From NCBI GenBank assembly GCA_013288815.1, contig JABDBD010000019.1, positions 1-40,511 of the forward strand: a DNA stretch of 40,511 bases, read 5' to 3'. The DNA comes from Gammaproteobacteria bacterium. GTDB lineage: Bacteria; Pseudomonadota; Gammaproteobacteria; DSM-16500. The position numbers and the translations under genes were made by a program. Below the pieces are notes generated by a model, which was not told the origin of the DNA, made no database searches, and saw only the letters and a list, made by a program, of their open reading frames with translations. Of the stretch, positions 1 to 11,140 are shown in pieces. How positions within the stretch are numbered: position 1 is the stretch's first letter; every line of letters starts with the position of its first letter.

Positions 1-3315
<3,315 letters not shown>

Positions 3316-3354
3316 TATTTCAGAATTTTTTGATAAGCAATTAAGGATTCCTAA

Positions 3355-4005
3355 ATGAAAATTTTTCCTAAGATTATTTTATTCATATCGATGCAATTGT
3401 TTGCTGTCTGCGTTCAAGCGGAATCGGTAGGTGATACATTAACACACTTGCTTTTGAATATTCATACCATGCAAGCAAATTTTTCTCAGACAGTCAAAGA
3501 TCAGTCGTTAAAGAAAACTCTGCAATCATCGCAAGGAGTTGTTTCCTTGCAGCGTCCTGGTAAATTTCGTTGGGACGTGAAAACACCGAATCCTCAACTA
3601 ATTATTGCGAATGATAGTCGTTTATGGATATATGATCCTGATTTACAACAAGTGACGATACGCTCTTTTTCAAAAGCGACAGGCCAAACTCCGGCATTTT
3701 TATTGAGTGATGCAAATCTTTCACTGGCAAAAGATTTTAATGTTGAGCAAAAGAATGCTGTCTCACAAATTGCTAACCAGAAAATTTTTGTTTTAACACC
3801 GAAAGATAAAGATAATTTATTTGCACAGATTAAGCTGACTTTTCTCAAAAATGATATTCGAGAAATGCAATTAGAAGATCACCTCGGTCATGTGACAACG
3901 ATTGCATTTCAACATGTGAAAGCAGGTATAAATTTACCCGCTTCTTTATTTGTGTTTACTCCCGGTGACAAAGTTGATGTGATTGATGAAACCAAACGTC
4001 AGTGA
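3355..4005 (+). CDS. lolA: Outer-membrane lipoprotein carrier LolA
   Basis: Periplasmic chaperone that takes lipoproteins from the LolCDE transporter and hands them to LolB at the outer membrane. The 216-residue product has a signal peptide (Lys near the N-terminus, hydrophobic 6-18, probable cleavage after Val-Gln-Ala at about 22). Family hallmarks follow: MQANFSQTV, GVVSLQRPGKFRWD, a Leu-Ile-Ile-Ala-Asn-Asp-Ser segment and LWIYDPDLQQVT. The length is normal for the family. It sits 39 bases after ftsK, and its 3' end overlaps the start of rarA by 20 bases, so the three genes are probably one transcription unit. It also shows that the organism has an outer membrane with sorted lipoproteins. 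Confidence 0.95.
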   Translation: MKIFPKIILFISMQLFAVCVQAESVGDTLTHLLLNIHTMQANFSQTVKDQSLKKTLQSSQGVVSLQRPGKFRWDVKTPNPQLIIANDSRLWIYDPDLQQVTIRSFSKATGQTPAFLLSDANLSLAKDFNVEQKNAVSQIANQKIFVLTPKDKDNLFAQIKLTFLKNDIREMQLEDHLGHVTTIAFQHVKAGINLPASLFVFTPGDKVDVIDETKRQ

Positions 4006-5305
4006 TACAAAAAAATTTGAACCATTAGCGGCGCGATTAAGGCCCACGTCTTTAGCTGAATTTGTTGGCCAAGCGCATTTGTTAGGGCCTCAGAAACCAC
4101 TTCGTAAAGCGATCGAACAAGGTGTACTGCATTCGATGATTTTGTGGGGGCCGCCAGGCACTGGAAAAACAACCTTAGCACGTTTAATGGCAACACAGTC
4201 GCGCGCGCATTTTATTAAAGTCTCAGCGATTTTTTCAGGTGTAAAAGACATACGTGCTGTTGTTGAAGAGGCAAAAAAAGTTCGTGAAGAAAAAAATCAA
4301 GCCACTATTTTATTTGTCGATGAGGTTCATCGTTTTAATAAATCACAACAAGATGCATTTTTGCCATTTGTCGAAGATGGCACCCTCATTCTGATCGGTG
4401 CAACCACTGAGAATCCGTCGTTTGAATTAAATAGTGCATTGTTATCACGTGCGAGAGTGTATGTATTAAAACGTTTAAACGATAATGATTTAATCGATTT
4501 AATTGCACGTGCATTGCAAGATAAAGAACGTGGGTTGGGTGAGTTATCCATTGAGTTTCCACTAGAACTACAGCATATGTTAGCGCAAGCAGCGGATGGT
4601 GATGCGCGCCAAGTCTTGACATTGTTAGAAATTATTGCGGATTTGGCGGGGCGAGATAATCAACTCACGGTGACGAAAGAGTTATTATCCGAAGTGCTGC
4701 AAGAAACGTTGCGACGATTTGATAAAGGCGGTGAAGCTTTTTACGACCAAATTTCTGCATTACATAAATCAGTGCGCGGTTCATCTCCTGATGCTGCGCT
4801 CTATTGGTTTGCGCGAATGATAGATGGCGGGTGTGATCCGCGTTACATTGGACGACGTGTTATTCGAATGGCAAGCGAAGATATAGGTAATGCTGATCCG
4901 CGTGCATTAGAGCTGGCATTAAATGCTTGTGATGTCTATGAACGATTAGGCAGTCCCGAAGGCGAATTAGCGATAGCGCAAGCTATTATTTATATCGCCT
5001 GTGCTGCAAAAAGTAATGCAGTATACGTCGCCTATAACCAAGCAATGAGCGATGTGAAAAATCAAGGTTCATTTGAGGTTCCTATTCATTTGCGTAATGC
5101 ACCAACAAAATTAATGAAGCAATTGGGTTATGGAAAAGCTTATCGATACGCGCACGATGAACTAGGTGCGTATGCCGCTGGTGAAAATTATTTTCCTGAA
5201 AACATGAAGCCTCGTAATTATTATCAACCTGTTTCGCGCGGACTCGAAATTAAAATTTCTGAAAAGCTGGCTTATTTGCGTGAGTTAGATAAAAAGGAAA
5301 AGTAG
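3986..5305 (+). CDS. rarA: Replication-associated recombination protein A (MgsA/RarA AAA+ ATPase)
   Basis: Clamp-loader-like AAA+ ATPase that acts at stalled replication forks. The 439 residues open with the family N-terminus PLAARLRPTSLAEFVGQAHL. Walker A is GPPGTGKT at 55-62 and Walker B is Val-Asp-Glu-Val-His around 111-115. The sensor 1 region ILIGATTENPSFELN and sensor 2 region follow, then the conserved C-terminal tetramerisation part (GGCDPRYIGRRVIRMASEDI). The length matches the family. The ATG at 3986 is chosen; a TTG directly before it, at 3983, would add one residue. The start lies inside the lolA coding sequence, which suggests translational coupling. It is convergent with the phosphate transporter gene, with only 17 bases between them. 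Confidence 0.95.
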   Translation: MKPNVSDTKKFEPLAARLRPTSLAEFVGQAHLLGPQKPLRKAIEQGVLHSMILWGPPGTGKTTLARLMATQSRAHFIKVSAIFSGVKDIRAVVEEAKKVREEKNQATILFVDEVHRFNKSQQDAFLPFVEDGTLILIGATTENPSFELNSALLSRARVYVLKRLNDNDLIDLIARALQDKERGLGELSIEFPLELQHMLAQAADGDARQVLTLLEIIADLAGRDNQLTVTKELLSEVLQETLRRFDKGGEAFYDQISALHKSVRGSSPDAALYWFARMIDGGCDPRYIGRRVIRMASEDIGNADPRALELALNACDVYERLGSPEGELAIAQAIIYIACAAKSNAVYVAYNQAMSDVKNQGSFEVPIHLRNAPTKLMKQLGYGKAYRYAHDELGAYAAGENYFPENMKPRNYYQPVSRGLEIKISEKLAYLRELDKKEK

Positions 5306-5322
5306 CGATTCAGGTGAATTAA

Positions 5323-6324
5323 TTAATGAAATAGTGCCTCAAAATGCCAGACAATAGCTGAGATAAATCCTGCAGCAGGGATTGTAAAAACCCATGCCCA
5401 CACAATATTACGTGCCACACCCCAGCGAACTGCTCTGATGTGATTCAATGTGCCTACACCAACAATTGAGCCTGTAATAGTATGTGTAGTGGAGACTGGA
5501 ATGCCTAACCAAGTTGCTAAAAAAATAGTGCAGGCACTTGCGGTTTCGGCACAGAATCCGCTAATAGGTTTTAATTTTGTAATTTTCATTCCCATGGTTT
5601 TGATGATCCGCCACCCGCCAAACAGTGTTCCTAATGCCATCATCAAATAGCAAGAAAAGACAACCCAAAAAGGTACGTAAAATGTGTCGCCAATTAAATG
5701 GGATGAAAATAATAAAATAGCGATAATCCCCATCGTTTTTTGTGCGTCATTGCCGCCATGACTCACGCTGATGAGTGCAGAAGAGACTAATTGTAATTTG
5801 CGAAACCAGGCGTTAACTTTATGAGGTGTTGAGTTGAAAAATAAAATTGCCATCAAATACATAAGCAGCAAACCGAGGAGCATACCTAGTAAAGGTGATA
5901 TCACAATGGCGATCATGACTTTTGTGATTCCCCATAATTTGAGCGGTGCAAATCCTGACTTGGTAATGGCTGCTCCTAAAAGGCCGCCAATTAATGCATG
6001 CGATGAGCTGGAAGGTAAGCCAAAATACCAGGTGAAAATATTCCAAAAAATGGCACCGATCAGCGCAGCCAAAATCATTTCTTGGTTCACAATCGATGGA
6101 TCAATTAAACCGATACCTATCGTGCTTGCAACATGTAAACCGAAAAATGCGAAAGCAATAAAATTAAAAAACGAAGCCCATAAAATTGCCCAGTGTGGTT
6201 TTAGCACGCGAGTTGAAACAACGGTTGCAATTGAGTTGGCAGCATCATGAAAACCATTTAAAAAATCAAATGCTAATGCCAATAAAATACAAAAAATAAC
6301 TAAGGGTAGACTGCCATGCATCAT
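5323..6324 (-). CDS. pit: PiT-family inorganic phosphate transporter
   Basis: Low-affinity phosphate/metal-phosphate symporter of the inner membrane. The 333 residues are almost entirely hydrophobic, with about ten membrane segments. Both PiT signatures are present: DFLNGFHDAANSIATVVSTR near residue 20 and SHGGNDAQKTMGII near residue 190. A third family motif, PVSTTHTITGSIVGVG, is near residue 277. Its ATG overlaps the TGA of the upstream DUF47 gene by four bases (ATGA), so the two are translationally coupled. The DUF47-Pit pairing is widespread in bacteria, where the DUF47 protein modulates the transporter. The short length is usual for the bacterial single-module form. Confidence 0.93.
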   Translation of the reverse strand: MMHGSLPLVIFCILLALAFDFLNGFHDAANSIATVVSTRVLKPHWAILWASFFNFIAFAFFGLHVASTIGIGLIDPSIVNQEMILAALIGAIFWNIFTWYFGLPSSSSHALIGGLLGAAITKSGFAPLKLWGITKVMIAIVISPLLGMLLGLLLMYLMAILFFNSTPHKVNAWFRKLQLVSSALISVSHGGNDAQKTMGIIAILLFSSHLIGDTFYVPFWVVFSCYLMMALGTLFGGWRIIKTMGMKITKLKPISGFCAETASACTIFLATWLGIPVSTTHTITGSIVGVGTLNHIRAVRWGVARNIVWAWVFTIPAAGFISAIVWHFEALFH

Positions 6325-6947
6325 GAATACTCGAGTACGATACCTTTAATGATGTTAGAAACATCCTGACATTTGTTAATAACATCTTTGGTGCGAGAGT
6401 AAATTTCTTTTAATTTGAAAAAATGTTTAAAATCCGTTTCTTTTAAAAATAAATTTTTCTCACCCGTTAATAAAATGACATGCGCTTTGTTTTCTACATC
6501 ATCGATGTCATCGCATGCTTTTAAAATGTCGGTTGACTTTTCTAATGTATGAAGTCTATAAATAGCTTCTTTCAATAGTTTTGCGCATTCAACACTAAGT
6601 CTTGCTAGTTCTACCATTTCTTGTGTGGCATCTTTCAAGTTGTATAGTGGAAATCGTTGTGCGCAACGGTTGATGAGGTCAAGTGCATCGTCTAATTTGC
6701 TAATTAATTGATGGATATCGTGACGATCAAATGGCGTAATAAATGTTTTGTGTAATAATCCAAATGTTGTATGGACTAACGTATCGGCTTGGCTTTCATA
6801 AGTAGCGATTGCATCAACATGTGTTTGACAGTTTTTTAAATCGAGTAATAATGTGTGGAATTCAGTGCTTGTTAGAGCAAATATATCAACGGTTTTTTGA
6901 AAGAGATCAAAAAATTTATGCTGAATAGGTAAGAATCGTTTTAGCAT
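6321..6947 (-). CDS. DUF47 / PhoU-like phosphate transport regulator (TIGR00153 type)
   Basis: 208-residue soluble, all-helical protein of the DUF47 family, structurally related to PhoU. Support comes from the N-terminal FFDLFQKTVD-like helix, the repeated Glu/Asp-rich helices (ESQADTLVHTTFGLLHKTFITPF, written here only in part: ESQADTLVHTTFGLLHK), FDRHDIHQLISKLDDALDLI in the middle and DIDDVENKAH later. It is encoded directly before pit with a four-base overlap, the classic arrangement. Its expected role is control or assembly of the PiT transporter at the membrane; the substrate of any regulation is not visible. It starts 8 bases after the EamA gene ends, so the three genes form one operon. 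Confidence 0.88.
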   Translation of the reverse strand: MLKRFLPIQHKFFDLFQKTVDIFALTSTEFHTLLLDLKNCQTHVDAIATYESQADTLVHTTFGLLHKTFITPFDRHDIHQLISKLDDALDLINRCAQRFPLYNLKDATQEMVELARLSVECAKLLKEAIYRLHTLEKSTDILKACDDIDDVENKAHVILLTGEKNLFLKETDFKHFFKLKEIYSRTKDVINKCQDVSNIIKGIVLEYS

Positions 6948-6955
6948 CTAAATTC

Positions 6956-7852
6956 CTATTGTGTAGAAGACAGTTTAACCGATGTCTTGCTGATGAGAAC
7001 CAGTGAGGCAATGATAAATGTTACGGCAGCTGTTGTCCATAGATTAAGGTGCTCACCAAAGATCAAATATCCCCATGCTAACCCAGTGACCGCAACGATA
7101 GTATCGACAAAACTGTAATACACAGGTCCAGCTATTTTCAGTAATTTAAAAAATACAATGTAGCCAATACTAGATAAAAGAATTTCTAATAGAATGACAT
7201 AGTCGGCGGATGTGGGCGGCAAGTGCAACATGTAAAAATTTCCACTGACAAAAACAAATGGAGCTAGAAGTAAACTTGAAAAAATTAAAGTGCCTGCTGC
7301 TAAACTAACTGTATGACGTCCGGCAGGTCGAAAGCGAGTGATATATACAGAACAAAAAGCAAAACTCATAGGCGTCAATAACGCTGATAGTACCCATGGC
7401 AGCATTTCGGGTGACGGTAAGCTAGTTTTTGGGATCAGCATTAACATTAATCCGGCAAGAGCCAGTAACACAGAGGCGCATCGACTAGCATTAAATTCTT
7501 CAAGTTGTGCTGCGAGTGCCATAATATACGCCATGATGGGTACTGTGTTGACAATGACAGCCAGAAGCCCCGCTGGTAAATGCTGAGCGGCAAAGTACAT
7601 ATTTGTATTTGGAAACGCAATGCCGGTGAGTCCGCAAACTAAATAATAACGACAATGTGAAAATGAAAATGAAAAACGATTTTTTTTAAATTGGGCGAAT
7701 AGCGTAATGAGAATAGCAGGCCCTAATGACTGCCAAAAGCTATATCCTAATGGATTGACACCATTGGTGACCGCAAAGCGCGCAATAGAATATCCCGTGC
7801 CCCATAATAATCCTAGGGAGAGAAGTAGTATTAACGGCAGGTTTTTATACAT
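6956..7852 (-). CDS. EamA/DMT-superfamily transporter
   Basis: 298-residue inner-membrane protein with about ten membrane helices arranged as two EamA repeats. The first repeat begins LLLSLGLLWGTGYSIARFAV; the second follows around residue 150 (LSALLTPMSFAFCSVYITRF). A typical late motif, LAWGYLIFGEHLNLWT, is near residue 258. Family members export amino acids, metabolites or nucleotide sugars; the substrate cannot be read from the sequence. It is the first gene of the minus-strand operon leading to the DUF47 and pit genes, which does not by itself imply a phosphate role. The start is ATG at 7852. A candidate promoter lies about 30-40 bases upstream. Confidence 0.88.
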   Translation of the reverse strand: MYKNLPLILLLSLGLLWGTGYSIARFAVTNGVNPLGYSFWQSLGPAILITLFAQFKKNRFSFSFSHCRYYLVCGLTGIAFPNTNMYFAAQHLPAGLLAVIVNTVPIMAYIMALAAQLEEFNASRCASVLLALAGLMLMLIPKTSLPSPEMLPWVLSALLTPMSFAFCSVYITRFRPAGRHTVSLAAGTLIFSSLLLAPFVFVSGNFYMLHLPPTSADYVILLEILLSSIGYIVFFKLLKIAGPVYYSFVDTIVAVTGLAWGYLIFGEHLNLWTTAAVTFIIASLVLISKTSVKLSSTQ

Positions 7853-7882
7853 TTTTGGTGATAGCCTAATGAAAAGATTACA

Positions 7883-7891
7883 ATTGTAGCA
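7883..7891 (-). promoter_or_regulatory. Candidate extended -10 promoter for the EamA-DUF47-pit operon
   Basis: On the minus strand the sequence reads TGCTACAAT, an extended -10 element about 30 bases upstream of the EamA start codon. The -35 region is weak (TTTTAG at a 17-base spacing). This is a pattern match without other support. Confidence 0.35.
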
Positions 7892-7981
7892 AATGCTGGT
7901 AAATACTAAAACAATTTAGAGTTGCCTGAATATACTATACTATTTATAGTGTGTAGTTTGAGAATAATAAATAATAATTTG

Positions 7982-7990
7982 TGCTAGAAT
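7982..7990 (+). promoter_or_regulatory. Candidate extended -10 promoter for the small secreted protein
   Basis: TGCTAGAAT is an extended -10 element. A TTGAGA at 7958-7963 might help as -35, but its spacing of 21 bases is long. Just upstream, around 7938-7950, sits an AT-rich imperfect dyad (ACTAT, two bases, ATAGT) that could be an operator; nothing proves it. The predicted leader before the start codon is about 45 bases and contains a perfect Shine-Dalgarno, AGGAGG, at 8031-8036. Confidence 0.4.
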
Positions 7991-8041
7991 AGAGATATAT
8001 GATCAAAATAACAACAGAAATGAAGCATCAAGGAGGTGTGT

Positions 8042-8347
8042 ATGAAAACTAAACATGCTTATCTAACTCTATGTAAAGTTTGTATTATTGCAACAGTAAC
8101 TTTGTTCCTTACCGTCGGTACAGCATCAGCTTCGTACTTTTCGTTTGGTGTTGGCGGAGGTCCTTACTACGATTCTTACCCTGGCTATTACAATTCTGAT
8201 GTTGTATATATTCCCGGACATTGGGAGTATGGATATTGGGTTCCAGGACACTATGTAGAACAAGCATATGGTCCACCTGTAGTGTCAAGTCCCGGTGTGT
8301 GGTTTAATATAGGCGGTGGCGGTGGTTATCATCATCACCATCATTAA
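8042..8347 (+). CDS. Small secreted Gly/Tyr-rich protein with His-rich C-terminus
   Basis: 101-residue predicted exported protein. The ATG at 8042 is preceded by a perfect AGGAGG at 8031-8036 with a 5-base gap, so it is preferred over the in-frame GTG at 8036 that lies inside the ribosome site. A signal peptide spans about residues 1-28 (hydrophobic IIATVTLFLTVGTASA, cleavage after Ala-Ser-Ala). The mature part is rich in Gly, Tyr, Pro and Trp. A duplicated element, IPGHWEYGYW then VPGHYVE, recalls the YXWGXW-type repeats of small envelope proteins. The last five residues are all His, which might bind metal. The function is unknown. The strong ribosome site suggests high expression. Confidence 0.75.
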   Translation: MKTKHAYLTLCKVCIIATVTLFLTVGTASASYFSFGVGGGPYYDSYPGYYNSDVVYIPGHWEYGYWVPGHYVEQAYGPPVVSSPGVWFNIGGGGGYHHHHH

Positions 8348-8365
8348 TTAGTTGCAAGTCTCTAA

Positions 8366-8386
8366 ACCTAATTTTGGCGGTTAGGT
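8366..8386 (+). terminator. Weak hairpin after the small secreted gene
   Basis: ACCTAA and TTAGGT form a 6-base stem around a 9-base loop about 20 bases after the stop codon. There is no T-run behind it, so it is at best a weak or factor-assisted terminator. The remaining bases up to recQ show nothing else clear. Confidence 0.2.
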
Positions 8387-8463
8387 ACTCGCTGCCAGGG
8401 TTGGGTTTCTTCGTGGAAATTCCCAATGTAAAATATCATTCATGATGAAATGGATTAAAATAT

Positions 8464-10293
8464 ATGGAAAAAGCCCAAGAAATCTTACAAAAAATATATG
8501 GTTACAGCGAGTTTCGCGGGAATCAACAAGCAGTCATAGAGCACACTATTCAGGGTAATGATGCTTTAGTGTTAATGCCGACAGGCGGCGGTAAGTCACT
8601 TTGTTTTCAAATACCTGCGTTGGTTTTGAAAGGTGTTGGAATTGTAATATCACCGTTAATTGCATTGATGCAAGATCAAGTCGATGCGCTATTGCAATTA
8701 GACGTGCGTGCAGCATTTTTAAATTCAAGCTTAGATGCAAACAGTGCTATTGCTGTCGAGCAGCAATTATTGTCGGGAGATCTTGATTTATTGTATGTCG
8801 CACCAGAGCGATTGCTGACTCCACGTTTTTTGCAATTACTCGAGAATGCTGAGCTTGCTCTGTTTGCAATTGATGAAGCGCACTGTGTGTCTCAGTGGGG
8901 TCATGATTTTCGTCCTGAGTACAGGCAGTTATCCATTTTGCAGGAGCGCTTTCCAGATGTGCCTAAAATTGCGTTAACAGCAACAGCAGATTTGAGAACA
9001 CAGCAAGATATTATTCATCAATTACATCTTGAAAAAGCCAAGATATTTAATGCGAGTTACGATAGACCAAACATTCGATACCGAATCGTTCAGAAAAAAA
9101 ATACACGTGAGCAGTTACACTTTTTTTTAGAAAATGAACATAAAGGTGATAGTGGAATTATTTACTGTTTATCAAGACAACGCGTGGAAGATACTGCTGC
9201 TTGGTTACGAGAAAAAAACTGGGATGCGTTACCCTATCATGCAGGACTATCTAGCACTATACGCCAAAAAAACCAAACACGATTTTTGCGAGAAGAAGGT
9301 GTCATTATGGTAGCAACCGTTGCGTTTGGTATGGGAATTGATAAGCCAAACGTACGATTTGTAGCACATCTTGATTTACCGAAAAGCGTAGAAGCCTATT
9401 ATCAAGAAACGGGTCGTGCAGGCAGAGATGGGTTGCCTGCGGACGCGTGGCTATCCTATGGGTTGAGTGATGTGATTACGTTGCGACGCATGTTGGAAGG
9501 CAGCGTGTCGGAAGAGCAGCAGAAACGCATAGAGTTACGCAAGTTGGATGCGTTGTTAGGTTTTTGTGAAACGACAGTGTGTCGACGTGAAGTGCTGCTA
9601 AAATATTTTGGCGAAACATACCAAGCGCCTTGTAATAATTGCGATAATTGTATGGAACCAACGTCAACCTGGGATGGAAAAATCGCTGCGCAAATGGCAT
9701 TGTCCTGTGTGTACCGAACAGGGCAGCGTTTTGGCGTAAAATATTTAATTGATGTATTGTTGGGAAAACTGACGGATCAAGTGCAACGATTTCGTCACGA
9801 TAAAGTTTCCACATTTGGTATTGGGAAGTCGTACTCATCATTGCAATGGCAAAGTATTTATCGTCAACTGATTGCAGCGAATTTGATTGAAATTGATATT
9901 GCGGGTTTCGGTAGTTTGCGCCTGACAAAAAAAAGCTTATCAGTATTGCGAGGTGAGGAAACAATTACTTTCAGAAATGATCCAGAAAAACCCAAGAAAA
10001 AAACAAAGTCAACAGTCAAAACGCGGGACAAAGATATACAAATTCCTCAAGATGGTCTGTGGCAAGCATTAAAAAACAAGCGCTTAGAAATTGCACGCGA
10101 ACAAAAAGTGCCTCCGTATGTTATTTTTCATGATAGTAGTTTGATTGAAATTTATCATCAAAAACCGAGAAATTTGCATGAATTTGAAAATATTTCCGGT
10201 GTAGGACAAACTAAATTAGCGCGATATGGAAAAATTTTCATTGACGTCATCAACGATTTCGAGGAATTTGTTAGCGAGGATATTCGTTTTTGA
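8464..10293 (+). CDS. recQ: ATP-dependent DNA helicase RecQ
   Basis: 3'-5' superfamily 2 DNA helicase of the RecF recombination and fork repair pathways. The 609 residues have the family's full layout. Motif 0/I is [11 protein letters not shown] and PTGGGKS (Lys44). The DEAH box is at 137-140, followed by the aromatic-rich loop [13 protein letters not shown]. Motif VI is [13 protein letters not shown]. The zinc-binding cysteines of the RQC domain are Cys373, 390, 393 and 396, then a winged helix. An HRDC domain fills roughly 525-600 ([13 protein letters not shown]). The length is the same as in E. coli. The ATG at 8464 has no strong Shine-Dalgarno. The next gene starts 54 bases downstream in the same direction and may be read through from here. 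Confidence 0.96.
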   Translation: MEKAQEILQKIYGYSEFRGNQQAVIEHTIQGNDALVLMPTGGGKSLCFQIPALVLKGVGIVISPLIALMQDQVDALLQLDVRAAFLNSSLDANSAIAVEQQLLSGDLDLLYVAPERLLTPRFLQLLENAELALFAIDEAHCVSQWGHDFRPEYRQLSILQERFPDVPKIALTATADLRTQQDIIHQLHLEKAKIFNASYDRPNIRYRIVQKKNTREQLHFFLENEHKGDSGIIYCLSRQRVEDTAAWLREKNWDALPYHAGLSSTIRQKNQTRFLREEGVIMVATVAFGMGIDKPNVRFVAHLDLPKSVEAYYQETGRAGRDGLPADAWLSYGLSDVITLRRMLEGSVSEEQQKRIELRKLDALLGFCETTVCRREVLLKYFGETYQAPCNNCDNCMEPTSTWDGKIAAQMALSCVYRTGQRFGVKYLIDVLLGKLTDQVQRFRHDKVSTFGIGKSYSSLQWQSIYRQLIAANLIEIDIAGFGSLRLTKKSLSVLRGEETITFRNDPEKPKKKTKSTVKTRDKDIQIPQDGLWQALKNKRLEIAREQKVPPYVIFHDSSLIEIYHQKPRNLHEFENISGVGQTKLARYGKIFIDVINDFEEFVSEDIRF

Positions 10294-10347
10294 TGATGCT
10301 AAAACAGGCCATAAATTTTCATTGTGTAATTAATTGGAAATAATCAT

Positions 10348-11079
10348 ATGATAAATCTTGCAAACCTACCTAAAGAAAGAGTTTTAATTGAGTTGTTTAA
10401 GAATGTTTATAAAAAAAGTGAATCGTCAAAACAAGCGTTCGCGCGAATCTCTGGAAGTTGTCATGAAAATGGAGCCATAGCGCCAATAGGAACCTACGAA
10501 GTCATAGACGATATACAGGCTTCCAGTATCTTGCTAGCAGACATGAAAGTATCAACGATTGGAGCCGTGCAAATTGACATTGATTTCTCAACAGATGAAA
10601 TCGATGCCAGCCAATATGACATGGTGCATAAAACCAGTGATAATTCCGATGTCTTGTCAGCACAACAATGTATCGAAAATTTAAGGCAAATGCTGGTTGA
10701 AGAAAAAGAAAGAGATCGTGAAATGCAATTGGAAATTGCTGACAAATTAAAGTTAACTGAAGAATGGAAATTAAAAATAATAAAAGCTGAGGATTTATTA
10801 AAAAAGCTATTGAATAATGATACGTTGGTATTTCAGGACTCGATTGAAAATAAATTTACACTCGGTGCTTTTCCAGAGGTGCCGGAGCACTTATTTTTAA
10901 GTTATGCTAAAACATTAGTTTCGTTGGAGCTTACCGTAAAATTTGAAAAGTCAGCCTCAGGCTTGGGTTTTTTACATTTTCCTGCGCAGTTATATTTGTT
11001 AGATAACATAGATACTATTTTAGAAAAGATCTCTGACCCTAAGGTAGTTCAACAGCCAAGGTGGTGCGTGATATTATAA
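10348..11079 (+). CDS. Unrecognised coiled-coil protein ending in a CaaX box (Cys-Val-Ile-Leu)
   Basis: 243-residue protein without a family I recognise. It has no signal peptide or membrane helix. Residues about 108-155 are strongly charged and heptad-like (ENLRQMLVEEKERDREMQLE), a likely coiled coil. The flanking parts are mixed alpha/beta. The last four residues are Cys-Val-Ile-Leu, with Cys at position -4 and Leu last, the form that eukaryotic geranylgeranyltransferase I accepts. Bacteria have no such enzyme, but Legionella effectors use host prenylation of this kind for membrane targeting. From that I infer a possible translocated effector, modified in the host. It follows recQ by 54 bases and is convergent with another orphan gene. 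A chance CaaX match is possible. Confidence 0.7.
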   Translation: MINLANLPKERVLIELFKNVYKKSESSKQAFARISGSCHENGAIAPIGTYEVIDDIQASSILLADMKVSTIGAVQIDIDFSTDEIDASQYDMVHKTSDNSDVLSAQQCIENLRQMLVEEKERDREMQLEIADKLKLTEEWKLKIIKAEDLLKKLLNNDTLVFQDSIENKFTLGAFPEVPEHLFLSYAKTLVSLELTVKFEKSASGLGFLHFPAQLYLLDNIDTILEKISDPKVVQQPRWCVIL

Positions 11080-11120
11080 ACGCGAGTTCTGGATAAGATT
11101 GATATCGGTGTTACCTCAGA

Positions 11121-11140
11121 ATGACAAATACAATCGTCAT
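11121..11140. terminator. Small dyad between convergent orphan genes
   Basis: ATGAC and GTCAT form a 5-base stem around a 10-base loop, followed by TTATTAT on the plus strand. It overlaps the stop codon of the minus-strand gene. It is placed where a bidirectional terminator would be expected, but the stem is short and A+T-rich. Confidence 0.22.

Noticed and set aside
10348-10400. N-terminal LPKERVLIELF of the CaaX protein as the start of an F-box, as in Legionella AnkB
   Set aside because: Only the first helix is vaguely similar; the rest of an F-box is not visible.
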